From an uncultured Oscillospiraceae bacterium (GTDB lineage: Bacteria; Bacillota; Clostridia; Oscillospirales; Ruminococcaceae), in NCBI GenBank assembly GCA_905197685.1, contig CAJJZS010000006.1, forward strand, positions 1-64,000: a stretch of DNA of 64,000 bases, read 5' to 3'. Of this stretch, positions 33,136-41,418 are shown one piece after another. Position numbers and translations under genes: made by a program. The stretch's first letter is position 1. Every line of letters begins with the position of its first letter. The notes below the pieces were generated by a model. The model did no database searches and was not told where the DNA came from. It saw nothing but the letters and a program-made list of their open reading frames with translations.

Positions 33136-35815
33136 GATTCATATCCACCTCTTCCAACGGTAATGTAAATGAAAAGACTGCGCCGTGCGGCTGATTGTCT
33201 TCAATATGGATTTCTCCCCCGTGCGCCGCCACAATCGAGCGGCAGAGATTTAACCCAAGCCCCAATCCGCGGCGGGTGTCCGCCTTGCCCTGACTTGCGG
33301 TATAAAACAAATCGAACAGATGTTCCTTTGCCGAATCGCTGATTCCCGGACCGTTGTCCGCAATTCTTACTGCAACGCTTTTATCCTGCTTTTGAGCGGA
33401 CAGTATAATCTGCGAGCCGGGGGGCGTGTACTTAATCGCGTTGTTTACAATGTTGATGATAACCTGAACAATCAGCCTGCCGTCCACCTTTGCCATAAGC
33501 AAATCGTCCTTTAAATCGACCGAAATGCGGTGTTCCTGCGACTTGCGGTCAAGATGCGAAAGCGCTTCTCCAAATAAATCTTCCATCAGTTCCGCCTGCA
33601 TATTCAGATTCATCGTTCCGTTTTCAATCCTTGTGATAGACAGCAGGTTTTCAGTCAGATTGACCAGCCACATCGCATCGTCATAGATGAAGCGATACAG
33701 CTCCTGCTTCTTTTCTTCGCTCAGCGCGCTACCCTGTTCCATCAGCACCCCCGCATTCCCGCTGATTCCGGTGAGCGGCGTTCTTAAATCGTGCGAGATT
33801 GCCCGCAAGAGATTTGCTCTCAGCCGCTCCTGGCGGGTTTCCATCTCAATTGCCTGTTTTTCTTCCCAAAACCGGCGACGCTCCAAAATCAAACCACATT
33901 CGTTTAAAATTGCAATCATCAGGTTATTTTCAAACACTTCGATAGGCGGGTAATAGCGAACCGGAATCCCAATTACTCCCATTACGCCCTGCACCCCGCG
34001 CACCGCAAGGTAAAGATTCTGCGCATCGGAAAGGGTGTTTGTTCCTGCCCCTGCCCGTTTATTGTTTTTGGCAACCCAATCCGCAACCCCGCGTTCCTGC
34101 GCTGTCATTCGGTCAAGCAATTCTTTTGCCTGCTCCTGCGGCGTTGCCTGAAAACGCAGTTCTCCGCTTTGCTTTTCATATAAAGCATATAAAATCGGAC
34201 GCTCCAGCAAAATGCTCAGCTGCCCCGCTGCCAGTTCGATAATTTCCTTTGCGTCCTGTCCCTGCTGCAATTTCTGGCTGCTGTTCATCAGCAATTCGGT
34301 ATAATAGGCTTTCTGCGCCGAACGCTGCGCTTGCTTTTTTACTCTGGTTGCCAACGTGCTGGAAATCACACTGGCTATGAGCATAATCAAAAAGGTAATC
34401 GGGTAATCCTTCTCGGTCGCCTGCAAGCTAAAGCGCGGTGTAGTAAAAAAGTAGTTAAAGGCAATCACGCTTAAAAAAGACGCCAATGCTCCGTAAAGAT
34501 GCCCGTGTGTCCATACCGCTGTCACTAAAACGCCCAAAATATAAACAGTAATAATATTGGCGTCCCGAATCCCCGCAACAAAAAATCCGTACCCAATCAT
34601 CGTTGAAAAACAAATCACCGCCAGCGTTTTTAAGCAGTCTTTCCAACTGAACCACGGCTCGTCCGAAGAAGGAAACTGCGGCTTTTTGCGGTAAAGCGGC
34701 TGACTGTCGGGAATGATGTAAATGTCGATGCTGCCTGCCAATTTTGTCAGCTTATCTGCCAGACTTTTGCCGCCGAGTATCGTTTTGCGATGATTGCTTC
34801 TTCCCAAAACAATTTTGGTAACGCCGCTTACCTTTGCATATTCCGCAATCTGTACTGCGGGGTCATCGCCGTAAACGGTCGCAATCTGCGCGCCCATCTG
34901 CTCGGCAAGGCGCAGATTTTCCCGCAGTCTTTTTAAATTTTCCCCTTTTAATTCCTTGGTTTGGGGCGTTTCGACAAACAAGGCGGTAAACCCGCTGTGA
35001 AACGCCTCTGCCATCCTTGCCGCCGTGCGGATTACCTTCGCGTTGGAGGGGGAACTGGACAAACAGATTAAAATGTGTTCTCCTGCCCGGGCAGCCGTTT
35101 CGTTCTTTGCTTTTTGCGCCGTTTTGTTCAGGCGGTCTGCCGTCCTTCTCAGGGCAATTTCCCGCAGCGCCTCCAAGTTTTCCTGTGAAAAGAAATGCTC
35201 CAACGCCCGCTGCGCCTGCGCGCTGCGATAAACCTTTCCCTCCTGCAAGCGCACAATCAGGTCTCCGGGTTCAATATCCACCAACTGAATTTGAGCTGCC
35301 GAATCAAAGATGCGGTCGGGGATGCGTTCGCTTACGGTAATCCCCGTAATGGAAGCCACAAGGTCGTTCAGCGATTCCAGATGCTGCACATTTACCGTAC
35401 TGTAAACGTCTATTCCCGCCCGCAAAAGCTCCTCTACATCCTGATACCTTTTTGTATGCCGACAGCCTGCTGCGTTGCTGTGCGCCAGCTCGTCCACCAA
35501 AATCAGCTGTGGGCGACGCTTCAATGCTGCGTCCAGGTCAAATTCTTTGAGGCAAACACCTTTATACTCCACCTCTTTGCAGGGCAGCTGTTCCAGTCCC
35601 TCTGCCAAAGCTAAGGTATCCGGTCTGGTGTGCCGCTCCAAATACCCAATCACAACATCTGTTCCGTCCTGTTTTGCCCGATGGGCAGCCTGTAACATAG
35701 CGTAGGTTTTGCCCACTCCCGCAGCATATCCGAAAAAAATCTTTAATTTTCCCCGTTTTCCTTGCTGCTTGTAAAAATTATGCAGCAGCTGTTGGGGATT
35801 CGGTCGTTCTTCCAT
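33128..35815 (-). CDS. kdpD: Potassium sensor histidine kinase KdpD
   Basis: An 895-aa sensor of full length. The N-terminal KdpD domain has Walker A GYAAGVGKTYAML and DELAHSNAAGCRH. A universal stress protein domain follows (LICLSSSPSNAKVIRTAARM), then four clustered membrane helices (about residues 400-500), a GAF-like region, HisKA with phospho-acceptor His in AISHDLRTPLTGISGN, and an ATPase domain with NNAIKY, DNGPGI and GLGLGLN. It senses K+ limitation and controls KdpE. Confidence 0.97.
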   Translation of the reverse strand: MEERPNPQQLLHNFYKQQGKRGKLKIFFGYAAGVGKTYAMLQAAHRAKQDGTDVVIGYLERHTRPDTLALAEGLEQLPCKEVEYKGVCLKEFDLDAALKRRPQLILVDELAHSNAAGCRHTKRYQDVEELLRAGIDVYSTVNVQHLESLNDLVASITGITVSERIPDRIFDSAAQIQLVDIEPGDLIVRLQEGKVYRSAQAQRALEHFFSQENLEALREIALRRTADRLNKTAQKAKNETAARAGEHILICLSSSPSNAKVIRTAARMAEAFHSGFTALFVETPQTKELKGENLKRLRENLRLAEQMGAQIATVYGDDPAVQIAEYAKVSGVTKIVLGRSNHRKTILGGKSLADKLTKLAGSIDIYIIPDSQPLYRKKPQFPSSDEPWFSWKDCLKTLAVICFSTMIGYGFFVAGIRDANIITVYILGVLVTAVWTHGHLYGALASFLSVIAFNYFFTTPRFSLQATEKDYPITFLIMLIASVISSTLATRVKKQAQRSAQKAYYTELLMNSSQKLQQGQDAKEIIELAAGQLSILLERPILYALYEKQSGELRFQATPQEQAKELLDRMTAQERGVADWVAKNNKRAGAGTNTLSDAQNLYLAVRGVQGVMGVIGIPVRYYPPIEVFENNLMIAILNECGLILERRRFWEEKQAIEMETRQERLRANLLRAISHDLRTPLTGISGNAGVLMEQGSALSEEKKQELYRFIYDDAMWLVNLTENLLSITRIENGTMNLNMQAELMEDLFGEALSHLDRKSQEHRISVDLKDDLLMAKVDGRLIVQVIINIVNNAIKYTPPGSQIILSAQKQDKSVAVRIADNGPGISDSAKEHLFDLFYTASQGKADTRRGLGLGLNLCRSIVAAHGGEIHIEDNQPHGAVFSFTLPLEEVDMNHV

Positions 35816-35850
35816 CTCAGCAGCTCCTCTCCTGCCTTTTTTCTGCTATT

Positions 35851-35963
35851 ATCATACCACAAATTGTTTTTTGATAACAGTTAAAATCCAATTTCTTACT
35901 TTTGCTTGTTTTTTAATGACCTATCTTTTCACCGTTATCATACCATAAATCAGCTTTTGATAG
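35851..35963 (-). promoter_or_regulatory. Tandem near-identical promoters of kdpDE
   Basis: Two minus-strand promoters repeat the same design: TTATCA (35872-35877) or CTATCA (35958-35963), 15-nt spacer, TATGAT (35851-35856 or 35937-35942) with TGG extended -10. The two are 86 bp apart. The rest of the gap holds no gene. Confidence 0.6.
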
Positions 35964-35982
35964 CGTAAAGAAGGAAGATTTC

Positions 35983-36004
35983 GCATTAAGATTGCATTAA
36001 GATT
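35983..36004. promoter_or_regulatory. KdpE-like direct repeat upstream of the distal kdpD promoter
   Basis: GCATTAAGATT occurs twice in perfect tandem (35983-35993, 35994-36004), giving CTTAATG-N4-CTTAATG on the minus strand. It sits 19 bp upstream of the distal -35. The same spaced motif precedes the kdp structural operon (32413-32430). Confidence 0.65.
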
Positions 36005-36080
36005 TTTCTCTCTTCTCCAATCTTAACAAAATGCTAATCCACCGCTGTTTTCTCTAACACCGTTTTAGGATAAACCCTGT

Positions 36081-36086
36081 TATAAT
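36081..36086 (+). promoter_or_regulatory. -10 element of the small membrane protein gene
   Basis: TATAAT, 62 nt before the ATG at 36148, in GTTATAATAAAATTAC. No good -35 is seen. It divides this unit from the divergent kdpDE promoters. Confidence 0.5.
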
Positions 36087-36147
36087 AAAATTACAAAGTA
36101 AAGTAAAGACAACATATCTCAGTGAATTACAGAAAAGAGGAAATATC

Positions 36148-36399
36148 ATGTTAAATATCCTTTCCCACCAACATATTTCATTTTATACAGCAGGAACTTC
36201 TCCTCTTTCTTCTGATTTTCCTGCGCAAAAACCGATTACCCTTCATAAACATTCTGTGTTTTTGGAAAAATGTTCCGCGCTGTTGCAGGCTCACCCTTAC
36301 CTTGCCTGGATTACTTGTTTTATCGGAGCTCCTGTTTTTATCACCGCAGCTGTCGCTTTATTCACTTTAATGTTCAATCTTCCCGCAATTCTGTGGTAG
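36148..36399 (+). CDS. Small single-pass membrane protein, unknown
   Basis: An 83-aa protein starting MLNILSHQHISFYTAGTSPL, with one hydrophobic helix near the C-terminus (ITCFIGAPVFITAAVALFTL). AGAGGAAAT precedes the ATG. It has its own -10 element upstream and a strong terminator downstream, so it is an independent transcription unit. The family is not recognised. Its position next to kdpDE with its own promoter may be coincidental. Confidence 0.6.
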   Translation: MLNILSHQHISFYTAGTSPLSSDFPAQKPITLHKHSVFLEKCSALLQAHPYLAWITCFIGAPVFITAAVALFTLMFNLPAILW

Positions 36400-36454
36400 A
36401 GCAAAATCCCCTTGTTTTCGACATTTTCTCCCTTCTTTATAAACATCACAAAGT

Positions 36455-36506
36455 AAAAACAGACAGCCACTCCCCTTATTCGGAGCTTGGCTGTCTGTTT
36501 TTTTTA
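36455..36506 (+). terminator. Terminator of the small membrane protein gene
   Basis: AAAAACAGACAGCCA (36455-36469) pairs with TGGCTGTCTGTTTTT (from 36488), followed by a run of T. It ends the plus-strand unit started near 36090. Confidence 0.85.
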
Positions 36507-36525
36507 TATCTTTTGGACGAGCGTG

Positions 36526-36765
36526 ATTTCCCGGGAAATACTGCCCTTAAAAATATTTTTTACTCTGTTCTATTTCCCGGGAAATAAGCAAAATAATCTT
36601 TTCCATATCGTTTCAAAAAACACGCTGCGGATATTTCCCGGGAAATGCAGAAAATTTCCTGCTCTTTTTTTCTTTCGGGTATGGCATAAAAAATCCCGGG
36701 AATATTCCGATAACAACCCCGCCTTTTTCAAAGCAAAGTTCATCGCAAAGCATTTCCCGGGAAAT
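36526..36765. repeat. Cluster 2 of the palindrome ATTTCCCGGGAAAT (four intact copies, one degenerate)
   Basis: Intact copies at 36526-36539, 36572-36585, 36633-36646 and 36752-36765; a degenerate copy has its CCCGGG core at 36695-36700. Centre-to-centre distances are 46, 61, 58 and 61 bp, with unrelated spacers. The cluster starts 35 bases past the FemX-like stop on the minus strand, the same placement as cluster 1 after the ABC exporter. Confidence 0.8.
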
Positions 36766-36800
36766 ACAGACAGGAGAAAAACCCTTGTCTGTTTTATCGT

Positions 36801-37925
36801 TTACTGTTTTGAGCTGTCCGAAGGTTTTGTCTGTTCTTTATTCTGCGTTTCCTGCGCCTTTTTTGCCTGTTCTTCCTTGTGATGGGCGCGGTTTGCTCTT
36901 GCGCGCTGAATCGACGGCAGCACCTTTGCAAACCCAAAGTAAAGCAGTTTGTTGTAAACCAAATCAAACTCTCCGATAAAATCGGTCGCTCCCTCTCTGC
37001 GGCAGAAACCTTCTTTAAACTTATACAAGCCGTTGGTTTTATCAAGAATAAACACGCCGCCGAAATCATAGATTCTCGAGCCGTTCTCGATTCCCCAACG
37101 AATCATCTCTGCCTGCATGGCGTAGTTTGGCATCAGGTTGCGTTTATTATTGGAGCTTGCCCCATAGATATACCATGTTTTATCTCCGTAATGAATACAG
37201 ATTGCCCCCGAAAGCGCTTCGCTCTCATGCTCGGCAAGATAAACCCTCAACAGGTCGCTGTTCTCATATGCCTGCAACATTCTTTTAAAATAATCATAAG
37301 GACGATGTCCGATTTTATCGCGCACAGCGGTAATCTCATAAAGCTCGTAAAACTTTTTGAGATCCTCCTCGCTTCTGGACCAACGCACAGTAACCCCTTT
37401 TCTTGCTGCCAAGCGGATATTATATCTTGTTTTTTCGCTGAAGTGCGGCATCAGCTCGTCAAAGGTCGGCTCATCCAGATTGAGAATCATATTGTACCGC
37501 GGCTGAATCAGGTCGAACTTATCACAGCCTTCGTTTCTGACACGCAGTCCCATTTTTCGATATTCTTCTTCCAGTTCCGGCAGACGCGGCAGCTCGGGGT
37601 CAAAGCGCAGCAAAAAAGCGTGGTACTTTTTGGCAAGCGGTTTTGCTTCGTCCAGCAGGCGCTGCACCAGCTTGGTATCGTGAAAATCGCAAATCGGGGC
37701 GCGCGGAGCGTACATCAACGAAAAGTTTCCCAAAACTCTGCGGATAATCAATGACATTGCCGCGATGATTTTTCCGTTTTCTTCCAGATATACCTGCTCT
37801 CCAACCCAGCCTTCTTTCACCTTTTCCCATGCAAGGTCCTGCGTTGCATTTGCGTAAGGAGAGGTACGCACGAAATTTTGATATTCCTCAACCTTTTTCA
37901 GGTCATTGTGATTTAAAATCGGCAT
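36801..37925 (-). CDS. FemX/FemAB-type aminoacyl-tRNA-dependent peptidoglycan transferase
   Basis: A 374-aa protein with two GNAT-like domains and a C-terminal helical, highly charged tail (HHKEEQAKKAQETQNKEQTK). Family motifs: APRAPICDF, FSEKTRYNIRLAARKGVTVR, ALSGAICIHYGDKTWYIYGA, YDFGGVF and GLYKFKEGFCR. Such enzymes add the first amino acid of the interpeptide bridge to lipid II from aminoacyl-tRNA. It is 20 nt downstream of a MurE-like ligase and should be co-transcribed with it. Confidence 0.92.
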   Translation of the reverse strand: MPILNHNDLKKVEEYQNFVRTSPYANATQDLAWEKVKEGWVGEQVYLEENGKIIAAMSLIIRRVLGNFSLMYAPRAPICDFHDTKLVQRLLDEAKPLAKKYHAFLLRFDPELPRLPELEEEYRKMGLRVRNEGCDKFDLIQPRYNMILNLDEPTFDELMPHFSEKTRYNIRLAARKGVTVRWSRSEEDLKKFYELYEITAVRDKIGHRPYDYFKRMLQAYENSDLLRVYLAEHESEALSGAICIHYGDKTWYIYGASSNNKRNLMPNYAMQAEMIRWGIENGSRIYDFGGVFILDKTNGLYKFKEGFCRREGATDFIGEFDLVYNKLLYFGFAKVLPSIQRARANRAHHKEEQAKKAQETQNKEQTKPSDSSKQ

Positions 37926-37945
37926 TCTCTTTCACTCCTGTTCTG

Positions 37946-39469
37946 TTAAATCGAAAGCAATCGTTTGGCGATTGCAAGGTCGGATTCATAGTATACATAT
38001 TCTCCCCGAACCTTTTGATATACCTCCTCGCCCTTTGCCGCAAGCACAATCACATCGCCCGGCTGCGCGGTAACAATCGCTTTTTCCACCGCCTGCGCGC
38101 GGTCTTCGATAATCTCATACGGGGTGTGGTAAGGCTTTACAAAGGAGGCGATTTCCTCACAAATTTCCCTCACATCTTCAAACTGCGGGTCTTCTGCGGT
38201 TAAATAGAGGTAATCCGCATTCTCGCCGGATAAGGTTCCGATGTCGCGGCGACGCAGGTAGGCTTTGCCTCCCGGACAACCGACCACCACTACAATTCTT
38301 CTTCCCGGATAATCCGCTTTCAGCGATTCGTACAGTTTCTTAAAGCTGAGGTAATTGTGCGCGTAATCCACCAAAACGGTGATTCCGTCCTTTTCAAAAA
38401 GGTTCATTCTGCCCTGCACCTCATTTTTTAACAAACCTTCCCGAATCGACTCGTCATCTACGCCCAGCGCCTTTGCCGAGGCGATGGCAGCCATCGCGTT
38501 TTCCACATTAAATCTGCCTGCCATACGAATCTTCCAGCTGTCCTGCTGCAATCCGTGGGTGGTAACAAAGGTAAAGCCCTGCTCCTCCTTCTGAATTTCC
38601 CGCAGAATCCAACAGTCCTCGTCCTCTAAATCGGCATGAGCCATACCCCCAAAGGTAATCACACGCTGCGCGTGAGCCTTTGCCCGCTCCAAAACACGCT
38701 GCGCATGGTCCATGTCACGGTTAATCACCGCCGTTTTGCAGTGTTCCATCAGTTGCAGCTTGCAGGAAAAATAATCTTCAAAATCGGTATGTTCCAACGG
38801 TCCGATGTGGTCCTCGCCGATATTGAGGAACATTCCGATATCATATTCCACCGAGTATACTCTGTTTAATTTATACGCTTGGGAAGAAACCTCCATCGTC
38901 AAAAAGGGCAGTCCGCTGTCCCTGGTCTGGGCAAAATACCGCTGCAAATCAGGAGATTCCGGCGTTGTCAAATGCGCCTCATGATGCTCGATACCGGTGT
39001 CCACCTCCACTGTGGAAAGAACCGCGCTCTTGGATGCGGCAAACAGTTCGGGATGGTTTTTACAAAAACAGTCCAGAATATTTTTCATAAAATAGGTGGT
39101 GGTTGTTTTTCCCTTGGTTCCGGTTAATCCAATCAGGCGGAAATTGCGGTACGGCTGATGATAAAACGCAACAGAGGCAAGGCTCATCGCCTTGCGAATA
39201 TCGTTGACAATCAGGCAGGGAACGGCATCGGTGTACCGCTGTTCGGCAAGATATGCGCCTGCTCCCCGTTCAATCGCGTCCAGAAGGTACTGCTCCTTAA
39301 ATGCCGCGCCTTTACAGATAAAAAAGGTGTTGGGCTGTACCTGCGCCGAACTGTAAGACAGGTTGGTAAATTCATGTTCCTGCTGTTCGGGCGGGCAGAA
39401 ACAATCGGTCAGCAGTCCTTCCTGCTGCAAAATTTTGGCAAGTTGTTTTATTGTGATGGAGTCGTTCAA
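37946..39469 (-). CDS. murE: UDP-MurNAc-tripeptide ligase MurE, non-DAP type
   Basis: A 507-aa Mur ligase adding the third amino acid to UDP-MurNAc-Ala-Glu. It has GLTGTKGKTTTTYFMKNIL (ATP), THHEAHLTTPESPD-type substrate segment (HHEAHLTTPESPDL), MNIGEDH-like LNIGEDHIGPLEH and a C-terminal domain with TAEDPQFEDVREI. DAP-adding MurE has DNPR at the last site; EDPQ suggests L-lysine or another diamino acid. It starts with TTG (39469), with AAAGGA upstream. The FemX gene next door agrees with a bridged peptidoglycan. Confidence 0.88.
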   Translation of the reverse strand: MNDSITIKQLAKILQQEGLLTDCFCPPEQQEHEFTNLSYSSAQVQPNTFFICKGAAFKEQYLLDAIERGAGAYLAEQRYTDAVPCLIVNDIRKAMSLASVAFYHQPYRNFRLIGLTGTKGKTTTTYFMKNILDCFCKNHPELFAASKSAVLSTVEVDTGIEHHEAHLTTPESPDLQRYFAQTRDSGLPFLTMEVSSQAYKLNRVYSVEYDIGMFLNIGEDHIGPLEHTDFEDYFSCKLQLMEHCKTAVINRDMDHAQRVLERAKAHAQRVITFGGMAHADLEDEDCWILREIQKEEQGFTFVTTHGLQQDSWKIRMAGRFNVENAMAAIASAKALGVDDESIREGLLKNEVQGRMNLFEKDGITVLVDYAHNYLSFKKLYESLKADYPGRRIVVVVGCPGGKAYLRRRDIGTLSGENADYLYLTAEDPQFEDVREICEEIASFVKPYHTPYEIIEDRAQAVEKAIVTAQPGDVIVLAAKGEEVYQKVRGEYVYYESDLAIAKRLLSI

Positions 39470-39515
39470 TTCAAACTGTCCTTTCCTGTAAAATCTTCCG
39501 AATCAATACCTTCTT

Positions 39516-39543
39516 ATTATAACATTTCCCTGTGTCAAAACAA
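39516..39543 (-). promoter_or_regulatory. Promoter of murE-femX
   Basis: TTGTTT (39538-39543), 16-nt spacer, TATAAT (39516-39521) on the minus strand, 47 nt before the TTG start. Confidence 0.6.
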
Positions 39544-39634
39544 GCCTTTGCTTTGTAAAGATTCCCTCTTTGCGGAATAAAGCGGCAATCTCACGCATAA
39601 AAATCATAGCAAAACAGCCAAAGGAGGATTTTTT

Positions 39635-40270
39635 GTGAACCAAATCTGCCGCTATCCCTTTGTCAACCTGCCGCTCTGCTATTCTTATTCCGCTTTAGAG
39701 CCGTGCATCGACTGTCAAACCATGCGCCTGCACCATGACAAACATCTGCAAGCTTACATCGACAAGCTCAACAAAATTCTTTCCGAACATCCCGAGCTGC
39801 AAAACAAATCTCTGCGAGAGCTGCTCAAAAATATCGAAAATTTGCCGACCGAGCTGCAAAAACCCATTCAAAACAATGCCGGCGGGGTGTATAATCACTG
39901 CTTTTTCTTTGAGGGAATCGCTCCGCCCAACCGACCGGCAAGGGGAAAAAAGCTGCTTTCTCAAATCCAATATCAGTTTGGCTCAAGAAAAAACGCCTGC
40001 GCCGCGCTAAAAGAAGCCGCGCTGTCGGTGTTCGGCTCGGGATATGCCTGGCTTGTCAGCAAGGGCGGCGAGCTTTCTATCCTCACCACCGCCAATCAGG
40101 ACACCCCAAACCTCAATCTTTACACCCCCATTTGGAATATTGACCTGTGGGAGCATGCTTATTACTTAAAATACCGTCAGCTGCGCGCCGATTATGTCGA
40201 TGCCGTTCTTTGTTTGATGAATTTAAACTGTATGGAGGATCGGTATCTGCGCTCGCTTTGCAGCCGATAA
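39635..40270 (+). CDS. Iron/manganese superoxide dismutase family protein
   Basis: A 211-aa protein with both SOD domains. The metal ligands appear as His in MRLHHDKHLQAYI, His in GGVYNHCFFFEGI, and Asp and His in NIDLWEHAYYLKY. GSGYAWLV is also typical. It starts with GTG behind AAAGGAGG. The N-terminus is Cys-rich (two Cys in EPCIDCQ, plus ICRY and LCYS). The enzyme would dismutate superoxide in the cytosol. Metal preference cannot be decided by eye. Confidence 0.9.
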   Translation: MNQICRYPFVNLPLCYSYSALEPCIDCQTMRLHHDKHLQAYIDKLNKILSEHPELQNKSLRELLKNIENLPTELQKPIQNNAGGVYNHCFFFEGIAPPNRPARGKKLLSQIQYQFGSRKNACAALKEAALSVFGSGYAWLVSKGGELSILTTANQDTPNLNLYTPIWNIDLWEHAYYLKYRQLRADYVDAVLCLMNLNCMEDRYLRSLCSR

Positions 40271-40300
40271 AAAAGAGGTTCCGAAACGGAACCTCTTTTT
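40270..40300. terminator. Bidirectional terminator between SOD and transglutaminase-like genes
   Basis: AAAAAGAGGTTCCG (40270-40283) pairs with CGGAACCTCTTTTT (40287-40300) around AAA. It works for both convergent genes. Confidence 0.9.
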
Positions 40301-40314
40301 TTGAAAAGAAAAGC

Positions 40315-41295
40315 TTATTTTGCTTTGTAGTTTGCGGTTGCGAGAGCCGGATATTTCATGGTTGCGTCTTTTACACGTTTGTCATTCTTTACAGCGCCGG
40401 TCATGAAGTAATCGTAAATCAGAACGCTCTTGCTGTTGCCGCCTTTGGTCTGCGGGTCATCCCAGTCGGTATCTACCTGGTACCATTTGCCGTCGTCCAT
40501 CTTTACATAGTTCCAAGCGTGAGTGCCTTTTTCGCCGAGGTTGTTGGTAGCAGTACCGGTAACGATGATGCAAGGAATACCCTTCTGGTCGCAAGCGTAT
40601 TTGAACGCTTTTGCGTAACCGTCGCAAACAGCCTTGCCCTCAACCAGAGGACCTACTGCCTGATGCTGGTTATGGGTTGCTTTGTTCGGGTCTGCCGGAT
40701 ACTGTGTACCGTTAACGATTGCGTCATGGATTGCTTTTACCTGTTCATAGGTATTGGAGCCGCCCATTTTCTTAACAGCTGCGTTCATTTTGGAAGCAGT
40801 GTTTTTGATTGCGGTGGTGTTGAGCTTGGAAGCTTTGGTGCCTTCCTTGTCTGCGGTTCCGTATGCGGAAGTCGGACGAGGATAGAAAGTCAGGGTGCTG
40901 TGGTCATCGCTGACAACAATATTCTGCATAGTGTCCAGCCAGAAAATTTCCGGATGTTCGTCAAAGATCAGCTGTACGGAGGTTCTGAACGCATCGTAAA
41001 CCTGTTTTTCGGTGTAACCTTTGATGCTTACGGTAATTTTATTTTTGTTTGCGCGCAGACCGCTTAAAAATGTGTCATGCATTTTCAGAGCCAGTTTATC
41101 CTTGGCAAGCTGTGTTTTGCAGAAATCATAGCCTTTGGATTTTGTGGAAGTTTTGGTTGTTTTTTCAGAAGTGGTTGCGGTTGTTTTTGCGCTGGCGGAA
41201 GAAGTGGTTGTCTTGCCCAGAGCCGCGGAGCTGGTAACTGCCATGCTCAAAACCATTGTCATTGCAAGAGCTGCGGAAAGAATCTTTTTAAACAT
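40315..41295 (-). CDS. Secreted transglutaminase-like (Cys protease fold) protein 1
   Basis: A 326-aa exported protein. The signal peptide is MFKKILSAALAMTMVLSMAV followed by TSSAA, then a Thr/Ser/Lys-rich linker. The transglutaminase-like core has the catalytic triad Cys (EGKAVCDGYA), His (KGTHAWNYV) and Asp (VDTDWDDP). ATG 41295 is chosen because GGAGGAG precedes it. Such domains cleave or crosslink cell-wall or surface proteins. A paralogue lies at 48193-49146. Confidence 0.9.
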   Translation of the reverse strand: MFKKILSAALAMTMVLSMAVTSSAALGKTTTSSASAKTTATTSEKTTKTSTKSKGYDFCKTQLAKDKLALKMHDTFLSGLRANKNKITVSIKGYTEKQVYDAFRTSVQLIFDEHPEIFWLDTMQNIVVSDDHSTLTFYPRPTSAYGTADKEGTKASKLNTTAIKNTASKMNAAVKKMGGSNTYEQVKAIHDAIVNGTQYPADPNKATHNQHQAVGPLVEGKAVCDGYAKAFKYACDQKGIPCIIVTGTATNNLGEKGTHAWNYVKMDDGKWYQVDTDWDDPQTKGGNSKSVLIYDYFMTGAVKNDKRVKDATMKYPALATANYKAK

Positions 41296-41418
41296 TGTTT
41301 CTCCTCCTGATGTAATTTTTTTGTTTCGGACAATCAAAATTGTGCCGAACGCTTTCAGCTGACTTTATTATACAATATCCGCGAGCGATAGTAAAGAAGA
41401 AAATTGTAAAAATTTTTA

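Noticed and set aside
36526..36765. Regularly spaced repeats resembling a CRISPR array
   Set aside because: The repeat is only 14 bp, fully palindromic, with unequal spacers (about 32-47 bp), one degenerate copy and no cas genes nearby.
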